A DNA stretch of 64,000 bases. It comes from Atrichornis clamosus (lineage: Eukaryota > Chordata > Aves > Passeriformes > Menuridae). The first letter of the stretch is position 1. Each line of letters starts with the position of its first letter. The stretch covers positions 329-64,328 of the forward strand of contig WBMZ01009481.1 in assembly GCA_013400975.1 (NCBI GenBank), read 5' to 3'. The translations under genes and the position numbers were made by a program. This document shows positions 46,641-59,689 of the stretch, piece by piece. The notes under the pieces were generated by a model. It was not told the origin of the DNA. It did not search any database and was given only the letters and a program-made list of their open reading frames with translations.

Positions 46641-48702
46641 TGCAATGCAACAAAATCATGATATGGGGTTTATGTCTGAGCATTTCCTGCACGTTCTGCT
46701 TTCATAACTGATGATTCCAGGGATTTCTATTCTTGCTTTTAAGAAATTTTGGAGGTATTTACCGAGCCAGCTGTTTCTCTCAGGTATTCTCATTGATGCA
46801 CTCACCTGCCAGTCTTCTGCTGTAGGAAGTGAAATGTTTTTTTAGGCATTTCTCCCCTGCAATCTAGTTTCAAGTGTAAACTCAAAACATATTTTGGGTT
46901 TAATTCACTAATGCCTTCCAAGCTATCGGCATCATCATTTTCCAGTGATTTCACCAGCATGTCAACATCTCCCTTGTTAATGACTCTGAGAAAACTGGGG
47001 ACCCAATAAACTCTGTGTCAGGTAAAGAATACAGTGAGGATTGGGAAGTGACAGATAAAGCAAATATCCTGCTCCTAAACAAACACAGCAGGACAGGAGA
47101 AGATGACAAATGATGGGATTGTGTCAGCTTGAAAACAGATTGGACTAATGGCATGCTGGACTTTGCACTCCGGGGGATCGATACTCCATCAGGCCAGAGA
47201 GCTCCAGACTTTGTGAATAGCAGGGGCAGGGGAGGGAGATGTGCTGATAGCGCTGGCTCTAACGCCCCAGTGTGAGCCTGGAGGGGAATTCTGGGCAGTG
47301 GGATTTCCACAGGCTGTGGGGGAACCCTTCCCTTGGTGCTGGAAAAGGCCATGTGGCAGAGTCTGTGTCTTTTTCAGAGTCTGGGCACTGCCAAGCGCTG
47401 GGCTCATGTTGCTTCTCTCCTCCAAACCTTCTCTTTCCTCTCCCTTTTCCTTAATACTTTTCTCCCTGGGGCAGGGATGTGGAATTGAGGAGTTATGGAG
47501 ATGGGACACAGAGGTTTATTTCTAGGACTTTGAGGGAATCTGTGCATATAAAAAAAATACATTTTCTCCTTTTTTCCCCAAATCTCCAGTTGGTATAAGC
47601 TGGATTGACTCTCTGTGGGACTCAGAAAAACTGATAGGATTTGAGTTTTCTGTGCTGTTTAGCTGGTGGTGCAGAAATGCGGCACTTTTTCAATAAAAGT
47701 AGGTGTTCACATACATACATATGGGAAAAAGCAGGTGGCAGTCACCTCAGCTAGGCAGATCCTGTCTGCATGTTTGGCTCCAGACAATGGGTGCAATGCC
47801 AAGTTCAGGCCAGTGGGATGTCCCAGGAACCTTGACACTGTTCCACAAGCACTGTCTCTTCCTCTGGCAGGATTCCCACTACCTGGGCTGGCTCCCATTT
47901 CACCTAAAGGCACATTTCCACTAGCAGGGGCCACCAGAGGTGTAGGGAGAAAGATTTTTGTGTTCAAGGGTGTGTTCTTTTCGGCTGCTGGTTGCACTGA
48001 GGGCATAAAATTTCTGTCAAGCACAAACAACGAGGTCAGGGGACGTGGGGGACGTGGTCCATGGGCTCCCTAAATGGGAATGATCCTCACAAACAGAGAG
48101 GGGAAATCCCAGGGGATGAGGTGAGAAGCAGTTTAGGGCCTTCTCTCTTGGCAGTGAAGGAGGAGAAGGGCGAAGCGCGCACATTTGGGTGCCACGCGGA
48201 AATGTCACTGCGATGGCAGGAGGGGAGTGAGGAATGTGCGAATGTCCGAGCAGGGTGTGGTCTCCGTCTCCTCCCGGAGCTCAGGGAAAAGCCCAGATTC
48301 CTCTCCCAGGAGCAGGCAGTACCTGAATATGTGCTGGTGCACAAAAGCCTTTGGCACAGCTCCTAAAAGCAGCCCCCAGCCGACACACGAGATTCAGGGG
48401 CCAGTTTGGTGCGTCCACTTTGCTCTCCAGTGAGGTCCTGGAGACTCCTCCCCACGGTTAGCGAGTTCAGAGTCCTGCTGCCTTGCCAGCCCGGCTGCAC
48501 CCTTCCTTTCCTTCCTTTCCAGGGACTGGACAGCCCCTTCCCTGCGCCCGATAAGGAGCCTGAGCCGCCCCAGGGCGCGGCGGGGCTTGGCTGAGGCTCC
48601 ACTGCCTGGAGAGGGACGTGAACCCTAAATTTTATTCATTGCAGCAGCAGCAGCGAGATGAGATCAGGAGATGAAAGCTTCCTGACGGGCATTTGGATGT
48701 TC
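46641..48702. other. Single-copy non-coding sequence, nothing recognised
   Basis: Mixed, becoming GC-richer at 48030-48600. Frames of 100-135 codons on both strands show no domain. A GCA triplet run near 48643-48653 lies just left of the next CR1 fragment. Confidence 0.5.
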
Positions 48703-48893
48703 AGACAGGAAAGGGTGGTCAGGCGTTGGATTGCCCGGGGAGGTGGCAGCGTCCCCATCCCTGGAGGTGCCCGAGGAATGCCTGGACGCGGCCCTCGGTG
48801 CTCTGGGCTGGGTGACAATGCGGGGATCAGTCACAGGTTGGACTCGGTGGTCTGGGAGGGCTTTTCCAAGCTCAGGGATTCCGTGGTTCTCTG
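48703..48893 (+). mobile_element. CR1 LINE 3' fragment
   Basis: GGAAAGGGTGGTCAGGCGTT through GGTTGGACTCGGTGGTCTGG to GATTCCGTGGTTCTCTG, in plus orientation. CpG-containing variants of the 40.9-kb copy suggest a somewhat different age or local GC drift. Confidence 0.88.
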
Positions 48894-48929
48894 AAACGCA
48901 CGTTCCTGTCGTGTGAGTTTCCCCCTTCC

Positions 48930-49090
48930 ATCCGCCGTGCTCCAAAGGGTTAACTGCTCCCTGACAAATTGCACTCTCTTTAATAGCTGTTAGTTGTTTA
49001 CCTGAGCTAATAAGATTAATGTCGTATTGAATATGGAAAAAAAAAAAAATCCCAACACATGCTTTTAGATTTATATGCTAATCACCACGA
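48930..49090. promoter_or_regulatory. Short candidate conserved element
   Basis: Immediately right of a CR1, a repeat-free stretch with GGGTTAAC, CTTTAATAGCTG, GCTAATAAGATTAATG and a 13-base A-run. Dense TAAT/ATTA cores over about 110 bases. Tentative. Confidence 0.27.
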
Positions 49091-50740
49091 GCAGGAAATT
49101 AATGCTGAGGAGGCATGGTGGGAATGCTTTTGCTTGATCCAGAAAACAGGAAGAATTAACAGATTTCAGTGTGACCTGATAGATCCCATCCTATGGATCC
49201 CATTGAAGGGCTCATGTGGAATCTGTGGGGCTGCTCCTGTGAGTGAGGGTTTGTAGGATCAGCCTTGAAAATGTGTATTTTTAACTTGGAAAGGTCAGGT
49301 TCAGAACCCAGGAGATCCCTCTATTGCTTGTGCTTTTCCAAGGTGTTTATTCAGCTTTAAAGCCTCTTCAGAAGGAGAAGGAAAGAAAGCCTCTGGTGTG
49401 CCTATCGGTTTCTCTGTTGATGTTTCTCTCTACCCATTTGAAATTTTAGATAAATAGGCATTATCTAATCTGAAGGAACTTTTTGGAAGGCCCAGGGACT
49501 AATTTTTTTTAGAGCCTAACAAGTTGCTATTTTAGAAATTATATATATATATATATTTATAACTATGCTATGGAAAGGTGGGGTTTATATGAGAGCCATA
49601 TAATAAAAAAAAGCAAATTAAATTCCAAGCAAAATATATAGAAATAAGTCATGGAGAAATTTAGCTATGAACAACATAAATATTTTTAATGGTGTAATAT
49701 TTAATTAAAATCAAGTACTCTCAGTTGGCCCAAGGTACTAAAATGTACATGTGTTGCAATAACCAATGGGGACAATTTATGAAATAAAATAATTTTAAAA
49801 TAAATTCATTTTGGAAAAGTTGCGTCTCACAGTGAGTGCAGTTCCTGAGCTACCTTGTGCAATGCAGGAGAATAAAACGGGAATTGGGAAGGTTGAGATT
49901 TCATTCCTACCTCTGCCATTCCATAAGGGAAGAGCCTGCCCAAACCAGTGCTCCCTATCCCTGCCTGCTCATTTTGCCAGGAGGGTGCCCCTATAGTTTC
50001 CTACCAATAACACATTCCAAAGGCAATAAGGAAGCTGGAAGGGAACTGCTAAGGCGTAGGAATCATCACGGAGCTGGAATTTGCTGCTTAAATACTTTTT
50101 TGACTGACATCCTCTACCCTCTTTCCAAGAGTACTGGAGAAGAGGGAATGCTCATATACCTTGCTTTTATTTCTGGATGCAGGGAGGTTAGAAGAGAGAG
50201 TTGCCAATTAATGATCTCTGCTCTGAGGGGGCTGACCTGGCTTAAAATCAGGTTTTGGGAGTGAATTGTGGGAGGGGGAGCAGGCAGAGAGAAGTTTAGT
50301 CTCAGTATTGTCTGGCTGGCTTGGTTACTGCCATGATCTCACTGCTTCTGGTTGTCAGACTGGACTAAAATCATAGAAATGATTTGCTGAGAGTGAGAAA
50401 GCAAAGCCATTTCGTATATATTTCGCATGTTGCCTCTGTTTTACTGAATTTTCTTGAACACCAGCAATTTAACCCAAACAACAAGCAGAAAACTCTCTCT
50501 TACTAACTCTTCTCTCTTTCCCCCTCCCCTGTAATTTATGCATTAATGTGTGCTGGAAGAAACTGGAGGGAAAAGGAGTGTTTCACATTTATTTTGGCTT
50601 GTCTTCCCTTGTAACACGGTTGCTTGGGCCAGAGAAATTGCACGTCATATGGGTGGGGGGGTGGGGGCAAGCTCGGAGAATCCCAAGAAATGCTCACATC
50701 CCTTCCCTTCTTTGCCTCAATAACAAATGGATTGCCTCAC
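49091..50740. other. AT-rich single-copy non-coding sequence
   Basis: It contains a TA microsatellite at 49539-49557 and very AT-rich DNA at 49500-49810. The G-rich string GGGTGGGGGGGTGGGGG at 50651-50667 could form a quadruplex. No gene, RNA or interspersed repeat was recognised. Confidence 0.5.
49539..49557. repeat. (TA)n microsatellite
   Basis: About nine uninterrupted AT/TA dinucleotides in an AT-rich context. Confidence 0.85.
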
Positions 50741-51130
50741 GGAGGCATTAATTGGAATTGGTTGATGTATATAATAAATTAGAGCGAACTCCCCGCTCGG
50801 GTATCTCAGAGGAACCCGCTAATTTAGTGTTCTTTAAGAAAATGAGAAAGCTTGGACTTGGCTCTGACCAAAGGATTCCTCACCCGCGCAGCACCGGGGG
50901 TTCGCATGCCCGTGTGGCACGAAAAAAAAGGGACATTTAGCATTTTCAGAAGGATTTAGTCTGGAACAGGAGCTCTGGAAAGAGCCAGGGTGCAGGTTAC
51001 GAGCTCTCCGTGGCGTCAGGCTGCGGCAGCGAGTTCTTACAGCGAGGGAAGTTTGTGCGCGGCGTTTGACAAGGAAAAATGCCTTGAATGCGCCGCAGTC
51101 ATTTGTCTTGATTGTGGCCCTAATTTGAAT
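50741..51130. promoter_or_regulatory. Candidate conserved non-coding element, left of a CpG island
   Basis: Repeat-free sequence with CATTAATTGG near 50745, retained CpGs (for example GCGCGGCGTTTGAC near 51056-51069) and TAAT-bearing strings toward 51120. It runs directly into a GC-rich island. Inference from texture. Confidence 0.32.
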
Positions 51131-51545
51131 GAAAACACGCGCTAATGGAGGACACAGGTCGGGAAAACTCCGGACGTTGGCAGGAATATCTCTCGGAAGG
51201 AGCAACTCGCGGGATGCTTTCCCAGCCCGCGTTATCCAAGTCTGCCGGCGCGGGGATGCCGCTTCCTGCCGCGGCTCCCAGCGAGGCACAACATTCCCGA
51301 TTCCCCCGCCCCCTGCGAGCTCCCCCGGTGAATTCCTGTATGGATTCCATGCAGTGCCAGTGGGACCAGCCCTGCTCCGCGGAGAGCTCCGGCTGCTGCC
51401 TCTCCCGAGCATCCCCAGCCGGGTTCTGTCAGCGGCGCTTCCCTGGGCCCGGGGACAGACGCCGCCAGTGAAGTGCCACCGGGCCAGCTCGCCCGCACAG
51501 TGGTGGCCCATTGTGCTGCCAGACGGGAGAGCCGGGCATGGGTTT
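51131..51545. promoter_or_regulatory. CpG island
   Basis: Local rise in CpG and GC over about 400 bases. Frames on both strands (225 codons minus at 50834-51511, 184 plus at 51129-51683) are open simultaneously, which is typical of GC-rich islands, and neither translation shows a domain. Candidate promoter of an unannotated transcript, or an island within a regulatory element. Confidence 0.45.
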
Positions 51546-51680
51546 GTCCCTTTGCAACCCTTCTTAATTACCCTTCACATGATTCCATCTCGGAATGATA
51601 TTTCAATCGGGAAGAGCTCGGCGGACAATCGCTGCTGCCTTCCGTGTCTTTGTAAATATTCATGTGCTGGTTTTTTCGTG
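51546..51680. promoter_or_regulatory. Candidate conserved block at the island edge
   Basis: CTTCTTAATTACCC, GGAATGATATTTCAATCGGG and GTAAATATTCATG follow the island. AT cores with preserved CpGs and no repeat make it a plausible enhancer core. Tentative. Confidence 0.3.
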
Positions 51681-54120
51681 TAGGGAGCCAAGGGTGGGAA
51701 GAACTGGGAAGAATCTGACAATTTTAAGTGTAAATATTAAGAGCTTGGACGGGGTAGAACTAGAAGTGAAAACCACGTCTTTTTTCAAATACATGTTTTA
51801 TGGTTAGCTTTTTTCCTTCCTTCCTTTTAACTATTTTTAATGCAACATAAAGTGAAGTGCAACTATTTGACCAGATTCAACAAGTGAAGGGCAGTGAAGA
51901 TCTGTTGGGGAAAGATGTCAGGTGACAAAAACATTTCTTGTGATCAAAAATCAACTGCACCATTTCCCCCTTTGTACCCCTGTCCCCTTCTCTATTCCTT
52001 GTGTCTTCCAATATAGATGCTAATATTTTATACTGCGTTGAAGAAGCTGATACATGACTCTTTAAGGACTTGGAAGCTAGTTTGGTAAATGTATTTTTGG
52101 TGACCAAGTGGAGACACCCAAATGAGGCTGCAGCTTTTGCCCCTCAATTGTGCTCAACCCTTTCCCTTCTCTCTCCCAGTTCACCGGGTGGTCCCTTTCC
52201 AGTGCTGACCTATGGTAGCCCTGTGGTCTTCTCCCCAACAGATGCCAAATCCCCTTGGGATGGAAACTTGGCAGGTTTGTGTAGGTAGTGTCTGAAGACC
52301 AAGGCATTAATTCATCTCTGTAAAGGTGCTTTGTGCAACCAAACCCCTCCTGGGCCTCTAAGAGCAATGTTAGGGCTTTTAATATCAGGCTTCTGTGTCC
52401 CAGAGGGGCCTGGGGAAAATAGAAATACTTTTAAGAGTCAGGTTCTAGTTGAAAAAAACCCAACACACCAAACCCAAAATAATTAAAAAGATGGATACAG
52501 TCTGGTTTGGACCTTTTGTTTATTCAGCATTATTTAATTTCACAAATATTAAGTTTCCCTTTTCCATCATCAACACCCATCCCATGGGATGCAAGTTGCC
52601 ACCAATTTCATTCTTCTGAAGCCTCATTACTGTCACCAGTTGCTCACTTTGACTTATGGGCTTAAATTACTAGAGCCTGGAATAAGTGTAAATATCTTTG
52701 GGCTGCCCTCGGAAGGCCCATCCACACTCCAAACTTTGGTGGTAAACAAGAGCTGAGACAGTCAGGAGACTGCAAGGGGGATTGGATATTAAGACAACTG
52801 CCTCAAAAACTCCTTGTCAGGAGACAGAGCCCAGACTGAGCAGTGTGACCAGACCAGTTGCAGTAAAATGGAGCAGAAAAAGAAGAAATACAGTGGTAAA
52901 TTCCTAAGGAAAGCAGGGCAGGTGGGATGAGTGCTCACTCCTCACTCGTGTTTGCAGCACTGGGACTGTTGCTGCTGATGAAGAACTCGGTGCCTGCTCC
53001 TAATTACCCAAAGCACTCATGGGAAAAGCAGATGTGGGACACAAGGTAGTGATGGAGAACATCATGGATTAAATGGGAATAGGGAGGGGTGCGAGACAAC
53101 CCTAATTCCATGTTTCTGAGGTTGTTTCTGCTGCTGGTTTCACACAAGGTTTTTCCTCCTGGCCCAAAGAATATTTGCGTGAAAGCTGGGGAGAAGCACT
53201 AAACCGACAAATACAGACAACTTGTTGTAATTTGTTACTTTCTCCTTACATATTGTAGTTATAAAAATACATTTGTTGTTGACTTTCATGTTCCGTGCCT
53301 TTTAAAGCCTGAAGCTGTAAAATAGGGTGTGATTCCTAATGAGGCACATGCAGGTAACAGGTACTCTGGGTTGTGGCATCAGATGAGCTTCAGCCAGGGG
53401 GAGGCTGAGTGCTTTCAAATATAGCAAGGGGAAAAATGGGACTGTCAGGAACCTGAGGCTGAGGAACACACGCTAGGAAATATTTCCTGAACCTCACAGT
53501 TTTACAAGAGGGTTTATAACACTGGCACCACAGTGGGATGGTGATTTGGTATGAAAAACCCTGCATTTGACTCATGTGCTTGTGGCAAAACGAGCACAGC
53601 CACAAGAGTTCAACAATGACATTAAGTTGTGAGTAGAATAGTGAAGTGTTGGAAGTGTCATCCTTGTTGTTTCCTCTCCAAAGAGCAGCTCTTTGCTATT
53701 TAGATCAGCAACAGGATACAAGAAACTTGTTAACATGTCCAAAATCTCATGCTGGGGAAAAACCTCCATGGTCTCTTCCCTCTAGTTTGGTGTGTGGCAA
53801 AGCGCAGCGATCAGTGCTGGGAGGGCAGGACGGGCTGCGGGGAACAACCAGGAGCTGCCTGGGATCACTTGGCACTTGGGAATTCCTGCCTGGTTCCCGA
53901 TATGATGTGGATAAAGCCAGCAAGACATCAAACTGTAAGTTTGCAGTGTTCTCCCACACGTGTGGGCACATAAAGGAACCAGGACCTCAGGAGTACAACC
54001 GTGTGCTTGCAGTGGGATTTGTGGATATTTGCAGCCAGAGCCTGCAGAGGGAAAAAGACAGGACAAATGGGATTTTCTACTACAAAGTATTCCTGCTAAT
54101 AGATAATACAGATTTTTGTT
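51681..54120. other. Single-copy non-coding sequence, nothing recognised
   Basis: Mixed to AT-rich. The 168-codon frame at 53646-54152 overlaps open minus-strand frames and shows no domain. No repeat or RNA was recognised. Confidence 0.5.
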
Positions 54121-54400
54121 GCACCTATTTTTTATTTGCTCTAAAGCTTTGAAACCAGGCGCTGTTTGGGCGATTGCAGGCCGCAAACGTTCCTTCAAAA
54201 CAAAACAAGCCAACGACGAGCAATAGGGAAAAAGTGCCTTGATAGGGAACAAAAACATTTTTGTTGAGGCCTAATAGAAGTTTGAGCTTTGTCCTAAAGC
54301 TCTCCCCAGCCTGCAGTGCCTCTCGCTTATTGAATAAGTGAAATGAAGCCCTTGGCGGGAGCGAGTAAGTGTGGGACAAAGGGCAGCAGTGAAAAATGAA
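54121..54400. promoter_or_regulatory. Possible conserved non-coding element
   Basis: Repeat-free block with several retained CpGs (near 54171-54216 and 54353-54362) and the string TTATTGAATAAGTG near 54327-54340. Weak texture-based call. Confidence 0.22.
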
Positions 54401-56000
54401 CACAGTTTCAAAATGCAGAGAAACAGATGTGAATCTGCAGCGGGGAAAAGGAGGAAGGGAAGCCCGTCACAGCCACCAGAGCACCAGGGCAGGATTTAAA
54501 GCTGCAAAGCATTTTGCTCACTGTGTTTCTGCCACCACACACAGGACTTTTGCAGGCTCGTCCTCCTCATTATCTCTCCTGTGAGGGTACGGAGAGGCCA
54601 CGTCCCAAACAGGGGGGAACAGCTGAGGATTCTTGGGGAATGAGCATCAAAAGAGCCCGGGCAGGGTGGGGGGAAGGAGAAGGTGGGTGCTTATTAAGTC
54701 CTGCTAATGTTAGTGATGTATTGAGTGAAACATCATGAAAAATGAAAGCAAATCCTACCATAATCTGGACAGAACAAAAGGCTTTCAGTTAAAATAGAAA
54801 AATGCTAAGGCGGCATATATCAAACATAACTTTTATATTAAATGTGCATGTGGTAGAATATGGATCACATTATAAGAAATGTTGTTTGGCTTTATTTTTT
54901 TTCCTTCAACAAGCACCCAAAGCTCTTGCTTGGGAAACATTTGGACAGTGCACTGCTTTCTCTTGGTAAAATTAGATTTTCTTGTGTTTTGTAATTGCGA
55001 GGGATTTGCCCATCTGCACTTGGAAGAGAAAAAATTTTGCTCATCAGTCATTAAGTACAAGGTTTACATGTCTGGCCTGAGTGAAAGTAGCTGGACTTCT
55101 CATTCATCTTTTCCTGACAGGATAAACCCAATATATTGAAGCAGTTATTCTTGCTTTTAAAAATCCCACCTTTTATAACCACTAAATGGTATCAAATTTA
55201 TCTGATGACTTCGTCTCTTTGAGTGTAACTTCCCCAATTCTAATTACTGCAACCTTTTGTTCTAAGAATAATAAAATATAAGCCAGAGTTGGCACAGGAG
55301 CAAAGTGCCCCCTTGCAAAAGTCAAGTGCTTGCAAAGAAAATACAGCTCTCCCAGTTCCTCCTTGGAGCCCAGTAGCAACAGCAGTTGTTTCCTTTAATG
55401 CATTTAATTCGTCACAACTCGAGAAAAAGTCTTTTAAAATACTTTCTCTCCTTAAAAGTGAGTGTATTCCTCAGGCTCATCCTGCCCAGTGCCGTTGTCG
55501 TCATCTTGGCAGTGAGGAGAATTCATGTATTAGTTTAGGGCTCAAGCAACATAAACAAAACTCAAGTGGCTGAAGGGAAAAAAGGATCATTATGTGAGGG
55601 GAAAAAAAATTAAACATCTTGACTCAACAAATGCTCCAGTCCTGTCTTATACCAGACTGTCTGTGTGCCAAGTTACAAAAAAGTCATCTGACTTCGGAGG
55701 GGAGAAAGGGAAAGGGGTTGTGTTTCCATGTGCAGAAATGTAATACAGGGGAAAAGGGGAAAGGATTTTTCTAAATATAATTTCTATCGGCTCTTTTTTT
55801 TTTTCAATTTTTGTCTTTAAAATGGTTTCGTTTTAAATAGAGTTGTGCCAAATGCAAATAAGTGTTGAAAAGGAAGTTTATGTTCTTTAGGATGGTGGGG
55901 GGAATTTAAACCAAAACTCAGGATTTCTGTGACTGCCCGAGGAGGGACTGTCACGTGTTGGGCCGTCTTCTAGAAAGAAACCATGACAGATTGGAGGGAA
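54401..56000. other. Single-copy non-coding sequence, nothing recognised
   Basis: Mixed then AT-rich, with short T- and A-runs. No gene, RNA or named repeat was recognised. Confidence 0.5.
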
Positions 56001-56460
56001 AAGATTTCTCTATCCATCTTGTTATGTCACCTCTTATAAATCAACATATCTTAATTAATTACATTCTTTTCATACCGAGACTTTAAAATTGATGAGGGTG
56101 TGCCAGTGTGTATTTATTGCTCATTAGCTGCATGACTCTACAGAGTTTCTGTGCTCTATTCCCACATGTTTCAGAACTCTCCAGCTCACTGTGGACATCT
56201 CATTTTACCGGCTCTGGGGATAATTGTCTCCGTCACGGTGACTTAATTGTGCTGCCATCCTGCAGCAGACATGGGAGATGCAGAAAATTATTCTCTGTGT
56301 GTGTGTGTATATGTGCATTTTTACCTGTCACACGCCTGCACATAAATATCTGTACCTTAATGGGCGTTCACAGGGACCTCAGATTAATTCCACTTAGGGA
56401 CAGCAGCATATTTCAGATGGCAGATATGTGGGTTTGGGCTGATTTTTATCATTTTTAAAT
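56001..56460. promoter_or_regulatory. Candidate conserved non-coding element
   Basis: Repeat-free AT-rich block with TTAATTAATTA at 56051-56061 and GCTCATTAGCTGC near 56118-56130. A short TG microsatellite (56295-56309) lies inside its right half. Homeodomain-type sites suggest an enhancer. Untested. Confidence 0.32.
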
Positions 56461-59408
56461 TCAATATGAGGCCAGCAGCCAGAGGGTTAATTCTGTGTCA
56501 TACCGGCGACTGCTGTTCCTTAGAGAACCCCGAGGTGCAGAAGGTCACATATTAAATATTTCTGTCCCTTTCTGATGCATCAAAATTTCCTCGAAAAACA
56601 AATGGAAATGAAACTGAAATGGGTCTTTAATTTAAGTGATAACTGGGCACATTGGATACGAGCTGCAGCCTGAACTGCAGATGCTGATTTGGGAAATAAA
56701 ACAAGGCAGAGTGTGAAGGGAAGCAACCTGGAATGGCACTGGGACAGACCCGGGCTGTGCGTCCAGAGCTCTGGGCTCATCCTGGGTTTTGGAGGAGCAC
56801 GAGCCTGGAGGGAATGGTGAGGGGAAGGGACAGCACAGAGAGTTTCCCAGACCCCAGCAGGCCCGGGGAGGGAGCAGCCAGATGGAAACTGTCAGTAGGA
56901 GTGAGGGTATTGGTGCTGCTGTTTGAAAATGGGCAGGAATGAAGGAAAAGAGAGGGGGAAGAGGCGAGTGAAAGACGGATTGCACCGGAGAGCAGAGGAG
57001 ATGGTGAAAAAATAGTGGGGAAGGGGTGTGTGAGTGGAGCTGAGTTGGAGGGGCCTGGCTGCACAGTGGGGAATAAACAACCGTGCCTGAAAAAGTAGCA
57101 GAATTTGTTTTAAATTCGCCCGCAGGTAAACTGGACATCTTTCAGCATTTGCATTAAATTCCAGGCAGATTTGCTCTCCAAAACACTCAGTGAATAGGGA
57201 ACATACTTGGGATGAAGGTGCAGGTCCAGATTTCGTAATATGGTGCTGGAATTTAAACCTGGGTCTCTCTCAGCCATCAAGCACCTGTGAAAACCACCCC
57301 ATGTAGGCAGGAGCAGTGGCCCTGGGGCTACAAACCCCAGTTCCAGGTGGAAGGAGAGCACTGGGGAGGGCGCTTTCCATCCCGACAGTATTTACCTGCA
57401 ATGAGAGGGACCTCGGTTAAAATTCCCATTCTCACCAGCCAAGGTCCCCTTACCACCACAGTTTTAGCTGCTTTGCTTTGGATAAAAACTGAGAAAACTT
57501 AGACAAAAGCTCCTGCCAGGTGTACCTAAGACTTCCTCTGTCCTCTGGGAGCTCAGGAATGATGAGTGGCCCCAGGCAGCACCCACTGGGCTACCTCAGT
57601 TCGTCTCTGTTACGGATCCTGGTTGGGCAGGAGGAGGCGGAGGAGGAGGAGGAGGAGGAGAGGGGCAGCAGTGAGGGGACTGGGGTCACTTCCTCAGCAA
57701 TTCCAGACTCAGATCTCCAAGCCTGAGTCACTCACCCTCTCATCACCTGTGAGAGCTCCTCCAAGAGCTGCTTTGTGTGTGCTGAAAGATGCCTTCTGTC
57801 ACTGCCCTGGGCTCTGAGACCCCAAGAACTGTGTTAGCATCTCCCAGCGAGAATTTGTTTTGCCCAAACCCCAAATTTCTGCATCAAGAGCCGGTAACAA
57901 CCTGATAGTGGAAACCAAACATCTGGTCATCAAGAGAAAAGAGGAGTCACCCCTCATTTAGGTTCTAATAGTAATTATTTCTTATTTTATAAAATCTGCT
58001 ACTTGCAAATAAATATTTTGCCAACTGCTAACGCATTTTTGTTTCCTGTTGCAAAATATAAAAATAGGCTTTAATGATTTGTTTAAAAGAGCTTTTACTT
58101 CTTACAGTATATTCCTTAATTTTTGCATTTTGATTTGCTGTACCTGTGGTTTAAGGCTGTGCTTATCTTTGTCCATATGAGGACATTAAATCCCCTTAAA
58201 TCACATGTAGAAGTATTGGGCTACACACTGGTGGAAAATTCGGAATATGAATAAGTGTTTTCAAGATTGTACCCTCAGTTTTCTCAAGAAACAAATGTTG
58301 GTAAGAGATGGTTTGTACCTACACTCATTTTTTTCTAAGATATTACTTCTTTTTTTCTTGTGCTACTGGATTTTTGGATATATCTTTGTGTGCAGAACTC
58401 TCCCCTCAGCTTACTGGCAATTTCTTTAAATGATGTAAAAACAAAAGACTGAAATAACAGTTGAGTTTGGGCATATCCAGTACAACTCACACTTGGTTTT
58501 GTTACTTTGCTTTGACTCTGCTCCAGTGGAGATCTGTCTGGTCTAGCAACTTGTTCATGGTTTTATACTTTACCCAGACTTGTCCTGGTTTGCAACATAA
58601 GACAATTTATGTATTCCGAGTACAACTGAAAATATTTTCCATGCGTTATAACAGTGACTCCTCAGCTACAGTGTGGGTCATGCAGATCCTGACGTGTTAA
58701 GGATGCCAAAAATCTCTGTGCTGTCTGTAACATTATTCCTGAGAGGCAGGGAAATCAAAGCTGTTTTCTTGCTTTCCTTCCTTTCTTGTTTGTGACATGA
58801 ATGATGGCTGTTCACTAAGAGAGAAGACCCGTGTGCTTTGGGGTGATCTCACATCAGGATGGGATTCCTAAGGGCACTTCTCAGGGTCTGGAAGTGCTCG
58901 TAGGGCAGAGTTTTAACTTGACCTCTCATAACCAATGGTCATGTTTTGCTCTCAGGGCTAAACACAGCGGCCACTGTGATCCTGCTACCTGGAACCCGCA
59001 CCTGAGCAGTGCAGCCCTGGCCTTTTGCTGCAGGATAAGGGGGTAGCGTTAAGAAGGGCTGAATTCAGTCTGTCCACATTAAAACCAGTGATAAAAGCAA
59101 CCATGAGAAGACGTGAGCTGAGGCAGAGATGTGTGGTTGAAGCCCCGGTGGTCTGGGGTTGCAGTGCCTGAGGGATGAGGCTGGGGGTCAGACGACTCAA
59201 ACTTTGCAGAGGTGTCAGAGCCCTCACGATGGTGCTGGATCCACAACTCCTCATTCCCCAATCCAGGCCTCCCTCCCTTCATCCCGAGGGGACAGGAGCC
59301 ACCCATCGTGCCTGAGCCACTGGCCTGTGACCCCCAGGCCCTGCAGCCCCCCAGCTTGGCATGGGCTGTTGGAGAGGCTGGTGGGCACCCCTGGCACTCC
59401 AAGAACAA
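56461..59408. other. Single-copy non-coding sequence
   Basis: Bases 56790-57060 are purine-rich on the + strand, and a GGA repeat is listed separately. Bases 57960-58250 are AT-rich. The frames open here have no domains. No RNA gene or named interspersed repeat was recognised. Confidence 0.5.
57630..57661 (+). repeat. (GGA)n trinucleotide repeat
   Basis: About ten GGA/GAG triplets with one GCG interruption. It produces an artefactual poly-Glu or poly-Arg stretch in two overlapping frames. Confidence 0.9.
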
Positions 59409-59567
59409 TTCATGGAATCCTGGAATGGTTTGGGTAGGAAGGGACCTTAAAGCTCACCCAGTTCCACGGGCAGGGACACCTTCCACTATCCCAGGTTGCT
59501 CCAAGCCCCATCCAACCTGGCCTGGGACATTCCAGGGATGGGGCAGCCGCAGCTTCTCTGGGCATAG
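59409..59567 (-). mobile_element. CR1 LINE 3' fragment
   Basis: TTCATGGAATCCTGGAATGG followed by GGTAGGAAGGGACCTTAAAG, GGGCAGGGACACC and GGGGCAGCCGCAGCTTCTCT, in minus orientation. A small internal deletion precedes CGGGCAGGGACA relative to the other copies. Confidence 0.9.
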
Positions 59568-59689
59568 AAATTCCTCACATGCCACTTCCTCCTGCTGGGA
59601 AGGGGCCCTGTGCCTGTCACGCTGCTGGATGCAGCTTCCCCATCCCGGGAGTGGGATTGAAAAATCCTGTGGAATCGTGTATTTCGGAA

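Noticed and set aside
50834..51511. 225-codon minus-strand frame
   Set aside because: Lies over a CpG island where the opposite strand is also open for 184 codons. No domain and no coding-like regularity were recognised.
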